A stretch of 37,105 nt of DNA from Streptomyces sp. ISL-11. Lineage in GTDB: Bacteria > Actinomycetota > Actinomycetes > Streptomycetales > Streptomycetaceae. Below the pieces are notes generated by a model. It saw nothing but the letters and a program-made list of their open reading frames with translations. It ran no database searches and was not told where the DNA came from. Position numbers and translations under genes: made by a program. Of the stretch, positions 8,301 through 15,030 are shown one piece after another (positions within the stretch are counted from its first letter, which is position 1; every line of letters starts with the position of its first letter). The stretch is taken from positions 1-37,105 of the forward strand of contig NZ_JAGGOL010000076.1 of assembly GCF_018614525.1 (NCBI RefSeq). The letters are read 5' to 3'.

Positions 8301-8585
8301 ATGGAGATCACATATGCCGGGGTCGTCGAGGCCTCGAACATGGTCAAGTCGAACGCCAACACTCTCAAGAACGAGCTCGACGCCCTCAACACCAGGATCC
8401 TCGAGGTCGTCGAGGCATGGGACGGTGAGACCAAGGAGGCGTTCTACCAGCGCCACCGCGGTTGGGATGCAGAAGTGAAGGACATGCACGAGACGCTGCA
8501 GACGATCGCGTCGAAGCTCTTGGAGGCCACTGAGGCGTACAAGAGTAATGACCTGGCCCAGGCTCGTCGTTTCCAGCACCACTGA
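8301..8585 (+). CDS. esxA: WXG100 family T7SS substrate, EsxA-like
   Basis: The 94-aa protein has the classic WXG100 architecture: helix, W40-D41-G42 turn (VVEAWDGETKEAF), second helix, and a YxxxD export motif at Y80-D84 (YKSND). It is the likely partner of EsxB encoded 39 bases upstream; the intact YxxxD suggests that it carries the EccC-recognised signal of the pair. A GGGGAG lies 10 bases before the ATG. A very stable hairpin follows 9 bases after the stop. Confidence 0.93.
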   Translation: MEITYAGVVEASNMVKSNANTLKNELDALNTRILEVVEAWDGETKEAFYQRHRGWDAEVKDMHETLQTIASKLLEATEAYKSNDLAQARRFQHH

Positions 8586-8594
8586 CAGCGATTC

Positions 8595-8634
8595 GATGGG
8601 TGTGGGGTGCGGGTCTCCGCGCCTCACGCCCATC
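8595..8634 (+). terminator. 18-bp hairpin directly downstream of esxA
   Basis: Bases 8595-8612 pair with 8617-8634 over 18 continuous pairs (three G-U) with a GTCT tetraloop. The next gene starts 39 bases later on the same strand with its own strong RBS. The hairpin therefore probably works as a partial terminator or as a 3' stabiliser of the esxBA message, rather than as a complete stop. No T-run follows. Confidence 0.6.
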
Positions 8635-8673
8635 TGTTGCGTCAAGGCGCAATGGCACTAGGGGAGGTGCTAG

Positions 8674-9153
8674 ATGGGATCCGGAGATCCGGGAAAGAAC
8701 GAGGGGGACGGCGGCAAGCCGTCGGGTCTGAATGTTCCCAGCGAATCTCTGCAGGAGTTCAAGAAACGCGTCGACAGGCTGCTCGACAAGCTCGACGGTT
8801 CGGCCGCTTCGCATACGCAGATCACTCAGCAGAAGGTGAAACAGAGCGCATACGGATCCTCTGTCTTCACTGAGGCGACCGATCTCGCTTCTGCCTACGA
8901 CACCGTTCACGCACGGCTGGAAGCCTTCTCGCGGATACTCGGTGATCAGTTGGAGGCGATGGGTACAGCTGTGTCCATGGCAGACGGTGACTACGAGCAC
9001 GTCGACAAGGAGCACGCGGACCGGCTCTATGCGATCCAGAAGCGCGCTGAGGAGTACTGGAAACAGCAGCAGGAGCGTGGCGGCAGCTTCGAAGACAAGA
9101 AGAAGCCCGGCGGAGGATCGACCGGCGGCTCCGGCGGCAGCGTCAACCGGTGA
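8674..9153 (+). CDS. Predicted T7SS substrate (159 aa, YxxxD motif)
   Basis: I do not recognise a named family. The protein has a Gly/Lys-rich N-terminus, a mostly helical body (about 24-120: LQEFKKRVDRLLDKL, then ATDLASAYDTVHARLEAF), a YxxxD motif at Y107-D111 (DYEHVDKEH), and a low-complexity Gly/Ser tail. This layout, helical core plus YxxxD in an esx operon, matches secreted WXG100-superfamily proteins, although no W-x-G turn is present. A GGGGAGG lies 7 bases before the ATG. The next gene follows after 20 bases. Confidence 0.85.
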   Translation: MGSGDPGKNEGDGGKPSGLNVPSESLQEFKKRVDRLLDKLDGSAASHTQITQQKVKQSAYGSSVFTEATDLASAYDTVHARLEAFSRILGDQLEAMGTAVSMADGDYEHVDKEHADRLYAIQKRAEEYWKQQQERGGSFEDKKKPGGGSTGGSGGSVNR

Positions 9154-9173
9154 TGTGAACGGGGGTAAGTGGC

Positions 9174-10649
9174 ATGGGTGAAGGCCCGACACAGTTCGAG
9201 CACGCCTCAACCGAGTCGATGCTGTTGATGCTGGAGGGAGCTGATCCCGACGAGCTCATTCACAAGGGTGCTGCCCTCAAGGCGGCGCAGGGCATCATCG
9301 AGGGGATCGGCAAGGACCTCAGAGACCATGTATCCGGTACACCATGGGAGGGTGAGGGCGGAAAGGCGTTCCATGAATGGGGCCACAACTTCGCCAATCA
9401 GATCCTCAAGCTAGCGGATTACGCCGAGGTCGCCGGCAGCCGCATGAATGATGCAGGCGGGGAACTGAAGCGTGTACTCCTCGACACCGCGTCGGTCCGC
9501 GAGTCCACTCGCGACATGCTGACGTGCTTCGCGGACGGAGGGAAGGAAAAGGCACGCATGGAGGCGATGGAGAAGGCGCGCCCCATCCTCATCCCGGCCA
9601 TGAACAACCTCGCATCCTCGTACTGGCACGCCAAGGAAGACATCAAGGGCGCGCAGGAACCAAGGTTCGCGCCGTTGCCTGGCTCGGTGCTGCCGTCAGA
9701 TCGGCAGTACGACGCGTGGAGTCAGGACTACGGCACGCCGGGAGGCCAGCCGGATGGCCACTTTAGTGGTGAACAGTCAGTAGCAAGGTCTGGTGCTGGT
9801 TCAGTTGCATCTGTTGCGCCTCAGCATGTCCCCTCGTCGCACAAGGCCGAGAATCCCGGCCAGCTTCCGAATGACCCTTTGCAGGGGAACCCCGCCGCAT
9901 CGAACAACACAGGTACGAACATTGACGGCACGACGCTGACACCCGCTCCTGCTGCGCCAACTCCGTCTGGTACCAGTCTGCTTCCGCCCCCTGGCGGCTC
10001 CGGCAACGACCGGCTGAGCACATTGCCACCACTGCCCAGCGTGACGATGCCGCCAAGGAATGGGTCATCGAGCCCTGACAGGAGCGCTCCTGGCCGGGTT
10101 GGGATGCTCAAGATGCCCATCGGCGGGCCGGGGCCTCTCGGCAGGGTAGGTGGTGTGGGGGATGAGGGAACCGTGCGATCCCCGCTCATCCCGCGGCCTG
10201 ACACCGGCATCGTCGGCGGCACGCCGACGCAGGTCCAGCCAGGTGCCGGTCCGGCGCGAGGCGTTCCCCGTGGCACGGTCATCGGCGGCGAATCACAGCA
10301 GATGGGCCGAGGGACAGTGGGGGGCGGAACCCCAGGCGTCATGAATCCCGGGTCAGGCTCTCAGGGTTACAACGGCGCCACTCGGAGGCTGGTCTCCGAG
10401 CCTGGTGGCATCGTGGGCGGCCCTCGGGGCGCGCAAGGCGTTCGTCGTGAGTTCACGCCAGGCGGCAGCGGTCTTGTTCGAGAGAGGCCGATTGCGGCTG
10501 GTCACCCTGGCTCTATGTTGGGTTCGCCCTCAGCTGCACAGCAACGCTCGGACAGCCGCGAACAGAGGGCTGCTCCCGCCTACCTGGTCGAGGATGAAGA
10601 GACCTGGGTGCCGGAGCGGCGCACCGTCGTTCCCCCAGTGATCGAATAG
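9174..10649 (+). CDS. Large WXG-domain T7SS substrate with Pro/Gly-rich C-terminal half
   Basis: The N-terminal about 165 residues are helical, with a W-x-G turn at W58-E59-G60 (GTPWEGEGGKAFHEW), like PPE/WXG100-type substrates. From about residue 170 it becomes Pro/Gly/Ser-rich, with repeated VGG/IGG motifs (IVGGTPTQ, VIGGESQ, TVGGGTPG, IVGGPRG). It ends in a distinctive acidic-aromatic tail (LVEDEETWVPERR then TVVPPVIE), which I recall at the end of other actinobacterial WXG-domain proteins. The length of 491 aa and the modular build suggest a secreted structural or effector protein. The mycosin gene follows 53 bases later, so cleavage by it is possible but unproven. Confidence 0.85.
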   Translation: MGEGPTQFEHASTESMLLMLEGADPDELIHKGAALKAAQGIIEGIGKDLRDHVSGTPWEGEGGKAFHEWGHNFANQILKLADYAEVAGSRMNDAGGELKRVLLDTASVRESTRDMLTCFADGGKEKARMEAMEKARPILIPAMNNLASSYWHAKEDIKGAQEPRFAPLPGSVLPSDRQYDAWSQDYGTPGGQPDGHFSGEQSVARSGAGSVASVAPQHVPSSHKAENPGQLPNDPLQGNPAASNNTGTNIDGTTLTPAPAAPTPSGTSLLPPPGGSGNDRLSTLPPLPSVTMPPRNGSSSPDRSAPGRVGMLKMPIGGPGPLGRVGGVGDEGTVRSPLIPRPDTGIVGGTPTQVQPGAGPARGVPRGTVIGGESQQMGRGTVGGGTPGVMNPGSGSQGYNGATRRLVSEPGGIVGGPRGAQGVRREFTPGGSGLVRERPIAAGHPGSMLGSPSAAQQRSDSREQRAAPAYLVEDEETWVPERRTVVPPVIE

Positions 10650-10702
10650 CGGTTCGCCGGACAACAGCCGGCCGGTGGCGAGCAGAGAATTGATTGGGTG
10701 AC

Positions 10703-12031
10703 ATGACAGCGAGGGCCAGGGCAGTATGCCGACGGACGTTGGCTTTGACGTCAATGATCGGCTCTTTGCTTACCATCGGCGGCACAATCGCCCCTGCCGC
10801 GCTTGCCGATACCATGCGCGAACGTCAGTGGTACCTGGAAACGATGGAGGCCGAACGGATCTGGAAGGTCAGCACCGGCCAAGGCATCACCGTTGCTGTT
10901 CTCGATACCGGGGTTCAGTCTTCCCAGCCTGAGCTGGGCGGGAAGGTGCTGGCAGGTAAGAATTTCGTTGGCCGGGATGACGCAGACAGCCAGGTGGACC
11001 GAGACGGGCACGGGACAGCTATGGCCACGCTCATCGCGGGAAACGCTGCCAGTGAGCAGCATGTCGTGGGTCTGTCTCCTGGGGTGAACATCCTGCCGGT
11101 GAAGGTGCTGGGGACGACTGCAGATGAGGCACGAAACAGCGTCAAGGCTCTCGTTCAAGGCATTCATTATGCTGCTGACAGTAAAGCGCAGGTTATCAAC
11201 ATCTCCATGGGATTCGAGGAATTCACCCTAAGGGGGGATGATCAGAAGCAAATTCAGCAGGCAGTGGACTATGCCATTCAACGAGGTAAGTTGTTGTTGG
11301 CGGCGACGGGCAATAATGGTGACAGAGGCAACGATGTGGCCTACCCCGCAGCTAGTGCGGGTGTCGCAGGAGTTGGTGCGGTTGATAAGGCCCTGAATGT
11401 CGTGAAGTACTCGACCTACGGGTCACAAGTAGCTCTGGCTGCAGCTGGTGAAGAGATTCCGATCCCGTGTAACGGAAAATCAGGCTACTGCCGCAGCGGT
11501 GGCACCAGCCAGGCAACCGCCATCGCCTCCGCCAGTGCCGCTCTGATCTGGTCCAAACACCCTGACTGGACCGGCAATCAGGTCCTCCGCGTGATGATTC
11601 AGACCGCAGGCACGCCGACGGAGGGCGAGGTGCCCAGCCGCTACGTCGGTTATGGCGGGGTCCGTCCCCGTATCCCGCTGCTCGAAGGGAAGGGCGATCC
11701 TGGCCCGCCCGATGTCAATCCGCTCGTGGCCGCCAAGGCGGGCGCATCTCCATCTCCGTCTATGAAGTCAGCCCCTCCCGGCCAGCCGACGCGTTCAACC
11801 CCGGCTGGTTCCCCAGCGAAGGAAACCGCTGGTGAGGGCAGCAACGTCTTCTCCTGGGTGATCGGCGGCGCCGCGGCCGCAGCAGCGGTGGGCGCCGGCG
11901 TGTTCCTACTGCTCCGGCGGCAGTCCCGGTCCCAGGCGGCAACTTCACCCGACGGGCATCCGTACGCGGACCTCCCGCATGGATCCCCGCCCCCGCCGAT
12001 GACCCCACCCGACCGACATCTCGGGGGCTGA
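10703..12031 (+). CDS. Second mycosin (subtilisin-type T7SS protease)
   Basis: It has a signal peptide ending near ALA-D (residue 36). The triad is D68 (VAVLDTGVQ), H103 (DGHGTAMA) and S269 (GGTSQATA), with oxyanion N204 (ATGNN). A disulfide pair is likely at C256/C263 (IPCNGKSGYC). A Pro-rich linker precedes a C-terminal helix (382-404) and a cytoplasmic tail. It resembles MycP in plan, but it lacks the PTKE insert and has a much lower GC content. The ATG at 10703 is the best of several weak starts (TTG at 10694 is in frame), and no strong RBS is seen. Its place at the end of the esx substrate operon suggests that it processes these substrates; that is inference. Confidence 0.9.
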   Translation: MTARARAVCRRTLALTSMIGSLLTIGGTIAPAALADTMRERQWYLETMEAERIWKVSTGQGITVAVLDTGVQSSQPELGGKVLAGKNFVGRDDADSQVDRDGHGTAMATLIAGNAASEQHVVGLSPGVNILPVKVLGTTADEARNSVKALVQGIHYAADSKAQVINISMGFEEFTLRGDDQKQIQQAVDYAIQRGKLLLAATGNNGDRGNDVAYPAASAGVAGVGAVDKALNVVKYSTYGSQVALAAAGEEIPIPCNGKSGYCRSGGTSQATAIASASAALIWSKHPDWTGNQVLRVMIQTAGTPTEGEVPSRYVGYGGVRPRIPLLEGKGDPGPPDVNPLVAAKAGASPSPSMKSAPPGQPTRSTPAGSPAKETAGEGSNVFSWVIGGAAAAAAVGAGVFLLLRRQSRSQAATSPDGHPYADLPHGSPPPPMTPPDRHLGG

Positions 12032-12041
12032 CCGCACGACT

Positions 12042-12086
12042 CGGCTCCTGGTGCCCCTCGCCAATCGAGAGGGCTGCCAGGAGCCG
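12042..12086. terminator. Bidirectional terminator between mycosin 2 and DUF397 gene
   Basis: A perfect 10-bp outer stem (CGGCTCCTGG at 12042-12051 with CCAGGAGCCG at 12077-12086) encloses a 5-bp inner stem (12055-12059 with 12069-12073). It lies between two convergent stop codons. Confidence 0.85.
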
Positions 12087-12107
12087 ACGTCTATCCGTCA
12101 TGAGATG

Positions 12108-12338
12108 TCACTTGATGTCGAATTCGCCGTCCCGCGCGCCCAGTACGAAGGCTCGCCACTCGCCCTCGGTGTATCGCAGCACGGTGTCCGGATCCGCAGA
12201 GGACCGCATCGCCACGGCCCCCCCCGGCAGGTATGCGATCTCCACTCGCTCCTCCGTGGTGCTGTCGGGGGCACTGAGCCACTCGACGCCGGAGATGTCC
12301 ATGGCATACAGCTCGGCCTTCTCATGCTCATCAACCAT
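12108..12338 (-). CDS. DUF397 domain protein
   Basis: The 76-aa protein has the DUF397 pattern: a W near the start (GVEWLSAPDS), V-E-I-A in the middle, MRSSADPDTVLRYTEGEWRAFV, then GEFD at the end. DUF397 proteins are very common in Streptomyces and normally sit next to an XRE-family (helix-turn-helix) regulator, with which they act. Here no intact XRE gene is adjacent; only a short relic-like ORF lies upstream on the opposite strand. No strong RBS; GAAGGGAA lies 12 bases before the ATG. Confidence 0.85.
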   Translation of the reverse strand: MVDEHEKAELYAMDISGVEWLSAPDSTTEERVEIAYLPGGAVAMRSSADPDTVLRYTEGEWRAFVLGARDGEFDIK

Positions 12339-12737
12339 CAGGCAGGGGTTCCCTTCACAACGGTACTTGCGGACTCGTCTTTAGCATCATGCGTCAGGTG
12401 AGCGGAGCTTATGGGGCTCTTGCTTGATATCGGCCGAACATCTCCGGCATCGGCCGGGCATGCAAGGACTCCCCCAACAGGCAACGGGCCGCAGCGCATG
12501 GAACAAGCTGACCATGAGGGTGAGTTCGGCTCGTCCGGCAGCCAAGGAGACGCTGTTGGCCCGCTGCCGGGACGAGTTGGGCACGGACACGTCGGCTGAC
12601 GCCCTCTCGCAATGGGAACCCGGGTTGTAGTGCGCCGAACCCGCGATAGAGAATGGTGATTGTTTGTCGATGACACGTTGAAGTGCGCCTGATCTGGGCA
12701 CGATTAACGGGATATCGTCAGAAGTGGGAGGGGAAGC
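12339..12737. promoter_or_regulatory. Intergenic region with candidate promoter for the 12738 operon
   Basis: No intact gene is visible. A plus-strand frame (12424-12630) ends in ELGTDTSADALSQWEPGL, which faintly resembles the LSxWExG helix of XRE regulators and may be a relic of the missing DUF397 partner (weak). A promoter-like pair stands at TTGTAG (12625-12630) and TAGAGA (12647-12652), 16 bases apart, pointing toward the operon at 12738. TTGAAG (12678-12683) is another possible -35. Confidence 0.35.
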
Positions 12738-13499
12738 GTGACCGAGGACTTCTTCGGAGAGCTACGGCAGCTCCAGCGGCATGTGGAGAGCGTCCAGCAG
12801 CTCATGTCGGACATGCAGGATCGAATACCCCAGCACGCCGTAGGTACGGACGCTCAAGGGGCCGTTACGGTACGGCTGGCACCCGATGGTCTTCCAGCGT
12901 CCATCACGGCGGCAACCGACTGGCAGCGCCGACAGCGGCCTGAGCAGATCGGCTCTGCGGTCATTGAGGCGTTCGGATCTGCCATGAGTGAGCAGATGGC
13001 TGTCTGGACGCGCGCGTTCGAGGACGGCAAATGGCAGGAGCGCGCAGAGCAGTTGGAGGAGATGCCGGGCAGTACCGTAACCGCAGCACCTTCGGCAGCT
13101 CCCGTCGGCCATGGGCTTCCAGAGCGCGATCTGCGTTACGTGATCCCGCGACGCCTCGACGAGGTGGCTGAGGACATGTTGTCTGCGTTCGCTGCGCTCG
13201 AACGCCTTGACGAGGTGCTCGCCGAACCGCCACAGGCGTCAGGCGGATCCACGGGGCGCCGAGTTGTAATCACTGTAGCCAAGGGCTCGTTGGTCGAGTG
13301 CGACATCGATCCCGCATGGGTGGCAGGACAATCATCGGTCGGCTTGAACAGGGCTTTTGCCGAGGCTTTGGACGCGGCACGAGCTGAATTTACCCGGATT
13401 GAGGAGGCCGGCGCAGTCGGCCTCTCACATCTGCAACTGGACGGCCTGCTGAACGAAGCACTCGCCATCATGCAAAATCCGCAACGTTTTATCGACTGA
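12738..13499 (+). CDS. Double YbaB/EspL-like protein of the ESX locus
   Basis: The 253-aa protein seems to hold two YbaB/EbfC-type modules. The first is a long N-terminal helix followed by the sheet GAVTVRLAPDGLPASI and a helix (PEQIGSAVIEAFGSAMSEQM). The second, after about residue 125, has helix ERDLRYVIPRRLDEVAEDM, then sheet RRVVITVAKGSLVECDI, then helix VGLNRAFAEALDAARAEF. EspL of mycobacterial ESX-1 is a YbaB-like protein that stabilises other Esp substrates, so a chaperone-like role for the two substrate genes that follow is plausible but inferred. GTG start with GGGAGGGG 5-8 bases upstream. First gene of a four-gene operon. Confidence 0.8.
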   Translation: MTEDFFGELRQLQRHVESVQQLMSDMQDRIPQHAVGTDAQGAVTVRLAPDGLPASITAATDWQRRQRPEQIGSAVIEAFGSAMSEQMAVWTRAFEDGKWQERAEQLEEMPGSTVTAAPSAAPVGHGLPERDLRYVIPRRLDEVAEDMLSAFAALERLDEVLAEPPQASGGSTGRRVVITVAKGSLVECDIDPAWVAGQSSVGLNRAFAEALDAARAEFTRIEEAGAVGLSHLQLDGLLNEALAIMQNPQRFID

Positions 13500-13520
13500 T
13501 TTCTGGAGGGGGCGAGAGAT

Positions 13521-13826
13521 ATGGGTGAAGCCGACCTCAAGGTCATCACTGACGGACTGCGCACGGATGCGGGCATGTGGGACAAGCAGAGTAGTGCAAT
13601 GGGGGAGATAGGTCGCAAGGTCGATGGAATGCGCATCAGCCGTTTGGAGGCAGGTTTGTTCCAAGTGATTTACTCCGCTTACGAATCCGCCATCAATCAG
13701 GTTTCGGCTCGATGCGGTGAAGGTGAAAAGAGAATGGCTGAAGTGGCGGATGCTCTGGTCAAGAACGCAAAGGCATACGACAATCACGAAGCTGACACGA
13801 AGAAGCACGTCGCAGGCGCATACTGA
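13521..13826 (+). CDS. Small ESX-type secreted protein (101 aa, YxxxE motif)
   Basis: It is entirely helical and WXG100-sized, with MW at residues 19-20 but no WXG turn. A conserved-looking pair of helices (GLRTDAGMWDKQSSAMGEI; ISRLEAGLFQVIYSAYESA) ends with the export-type motif Y86-D-N-H-E90 (AYDNHEADTKK). Such proteins (ESX-1 secretion-associated type) usually pair with a neighbour. The best candidate partner is the WXG protein encoded 14 bases downstream. Strong RBS (GGAGGGGGCGAGAG) before ATG 13521. Confidence 0.85.
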   Translation: MGEADLKVITDGLRTDAGMWDKQSSAMGEIGRKVDGMRISRLEAGLFQVIYSAYESAINQVSARCGEGEKRMAEVADALVKNAKAYDNHEADTKKHVAGAY

Positions 13827-13840
13827 AGAAGGGGATTGTC

Positions 13841-14578
13841 GTGAGTTTTAATGCCGCGCAATTCGAGATAACCATTGATCAACTCAAATCTGGATTGGAT
13901 AAGCTGACCAAAAAGCTCAACGAGCTTAATCACAAGGCGACGGCCACAGCGAATAAGTGGTATGTGCCTCATGCTGTCGGTAAAGCGCTGATGTGGGCCG
14001 TCAAGAAGGTCATGCAGGTCGGGTCCTGGGTCCTCAACAAGATTGGCGAATTCCTCAAGGGCGCGGTGGCACCTGTGATGATGTACCGCGATGCGACGGA
14101 GTGGCAAGGAAAAGACATTCGCGGTAAGGCTTCCGGCGTTGCGGGAAACACCGCCCCTGAGGCACTCGCGGCGCCCAAGCACTGGAAGGGTGAGGGGGCT
14201 GACGCGTACACCGGTGCCGTAAAGGGCCAGCCCACCGCTGCGACGCAGATCGAAACCAGCTCAGACAAAATCGCAGGCGCTCTCACAGCTTCCGCGGTCG
14301 CAGGAGTGGCGTTCTATATCGCCCTGGCTGTTTTCTTGGTTCAGTTCATCGCTGCCGTGATAGCGGCTATCGCCGCAACTGGCTCTGTGGTCTTCTCCTG
14401 GGCGGGAGCCGGTCTTATGATCGGCGAAACGGCTGTTGGTTACGCTGTCATAGGCGCTGCGGTAGCGGCCTTGACAGCCGTGCTCGCCATCCAGGCGCAG
14501 AACATGGCAGTCGTCGAGGGTGAAGCGAACGACAACAGTACATTCCCGGGTGGCCATTGGCCTACCGCCACCGCCTGA
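13841..14578 (+). CDS. WXG-motif protein with C-terminal hydrophobic helices (245 aa)
   Basis: A helical N-terminal domain carries W-x-G at W115-K116-G117 (KHWKGEGADAYTGAVKG). Two long Ala/Gly/Val-rich hydrophobic stretches follow (about 150-179 and 181-217), then a short polar tail. This resembles T7SS substrates that carry their own membrane-inserting helices, such as some EspB/EspE- or LXG-type proteins, but I cannot name a family. GTG start; AAGGGG lies upstream. Tightly spaced with the small ESX-type gene before it and with the membrane protein after it. Confidence 0.82.
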   Translation: MSFNAAQFEITIDQLKSGLDKLTKKLNELNHKATATANKWYVPHAVGKALMWAVKKVMQVGSWVLNKIGEFLKGAVAPVMMYRDATEWQGKDIRGKASGVAGNTAPEALAAPKHWKGEGADAYTGAVKGQPTAATQIETSSDKIAGALTASAVAGVAFYIALAVFLVQFIAAVIAAIAATGSVVFSWAGAGLMIGETAVGYAVIGAAVAALTAVLAIQAQNMAVVEGEANDNSTFPGGHWPTATA

Positions 14579-14594
14579 CAAGGGATGGTGTTCT

Positions 14595-14939
14595 ATGTAC
14601 GGGCCTCGGATAGCTCTCTGGTGCGCTGCTGCAGTGTCCTTCACGCTGATTTGGTTGATCTTTCAGTCGGATGAGCCGAACCATGCGATGGCCTATTTCC
14701 TATTCGCTGTAGGCATCGTTTGCCCAGGCCTCGGTGAGGCCTATGCGGTGCGACGGAGGCAACGCGACTGGTACAGGCGGCGGTTCGCGTCGTTCGATGA
14801 ACTGCGGATGTCGGTGAACGCGTCGGCTCTCCGGCAGATCCGGGAGGAAAAAGGGCTGTGGGATGCCATCCACGAGCTCAAGCGCGAATATCCTCTACTC
14901 CCGGTCGGTGAAGCCGCAAAGCTGATCAAAGGTCTGTAA
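14595..14939 (+). CDS. Small membrane protein of unknown function (114 aa)
   Basis: Two transmembrane helices (about 7-24 and 31-50) are followed by a basic cytoplasmic stretch (RRRQRDWYRRRF) and an amphipathic C-terminus (REEKGLWDAIHELKREYP). An AAGGGATGG lies before ATG 14595; the frame is open further upstream, but that part overlaps the preceding gene. Last gene of the 12738-14939 operon, so it may help insert or anchor the preceding hydrophobic WXG protein; no direct evidence. Confidence 0.75.
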   Translation: MYGPRIALWCAAAVSFTLIWLIFQSDEPNHAMAYFLFAVGIVCPGLGEAYAVRRRQRDWYRRRFASFDELRMSVNASALRQIREEKGLWDAIHELKREYPLLPVGEAAKLIKGL

Positions 14940-14987
14940 CCTTCTGATCCCCCGGGGCCGACAGTCGTGGCTTCTGGCTGAAGGATG

Positions 14988-15010
14988 CCGGTCTCCCAGG
15001 AGGAGGCCGG
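14988..15010. terminator. Hairpin between convergent operons
   Basis: Nine pairs (14988-14996 with 15002-15010, one G-U) around a 5-base loop lie between the stop at 14939 (plus) and the stop at 15031 (minus). There is no T-run, as is common for Streptomyces terminators. Confidence 0.5.
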
Positions 15011-15030
15011 TACACCGCCGCCCGAGTCGC

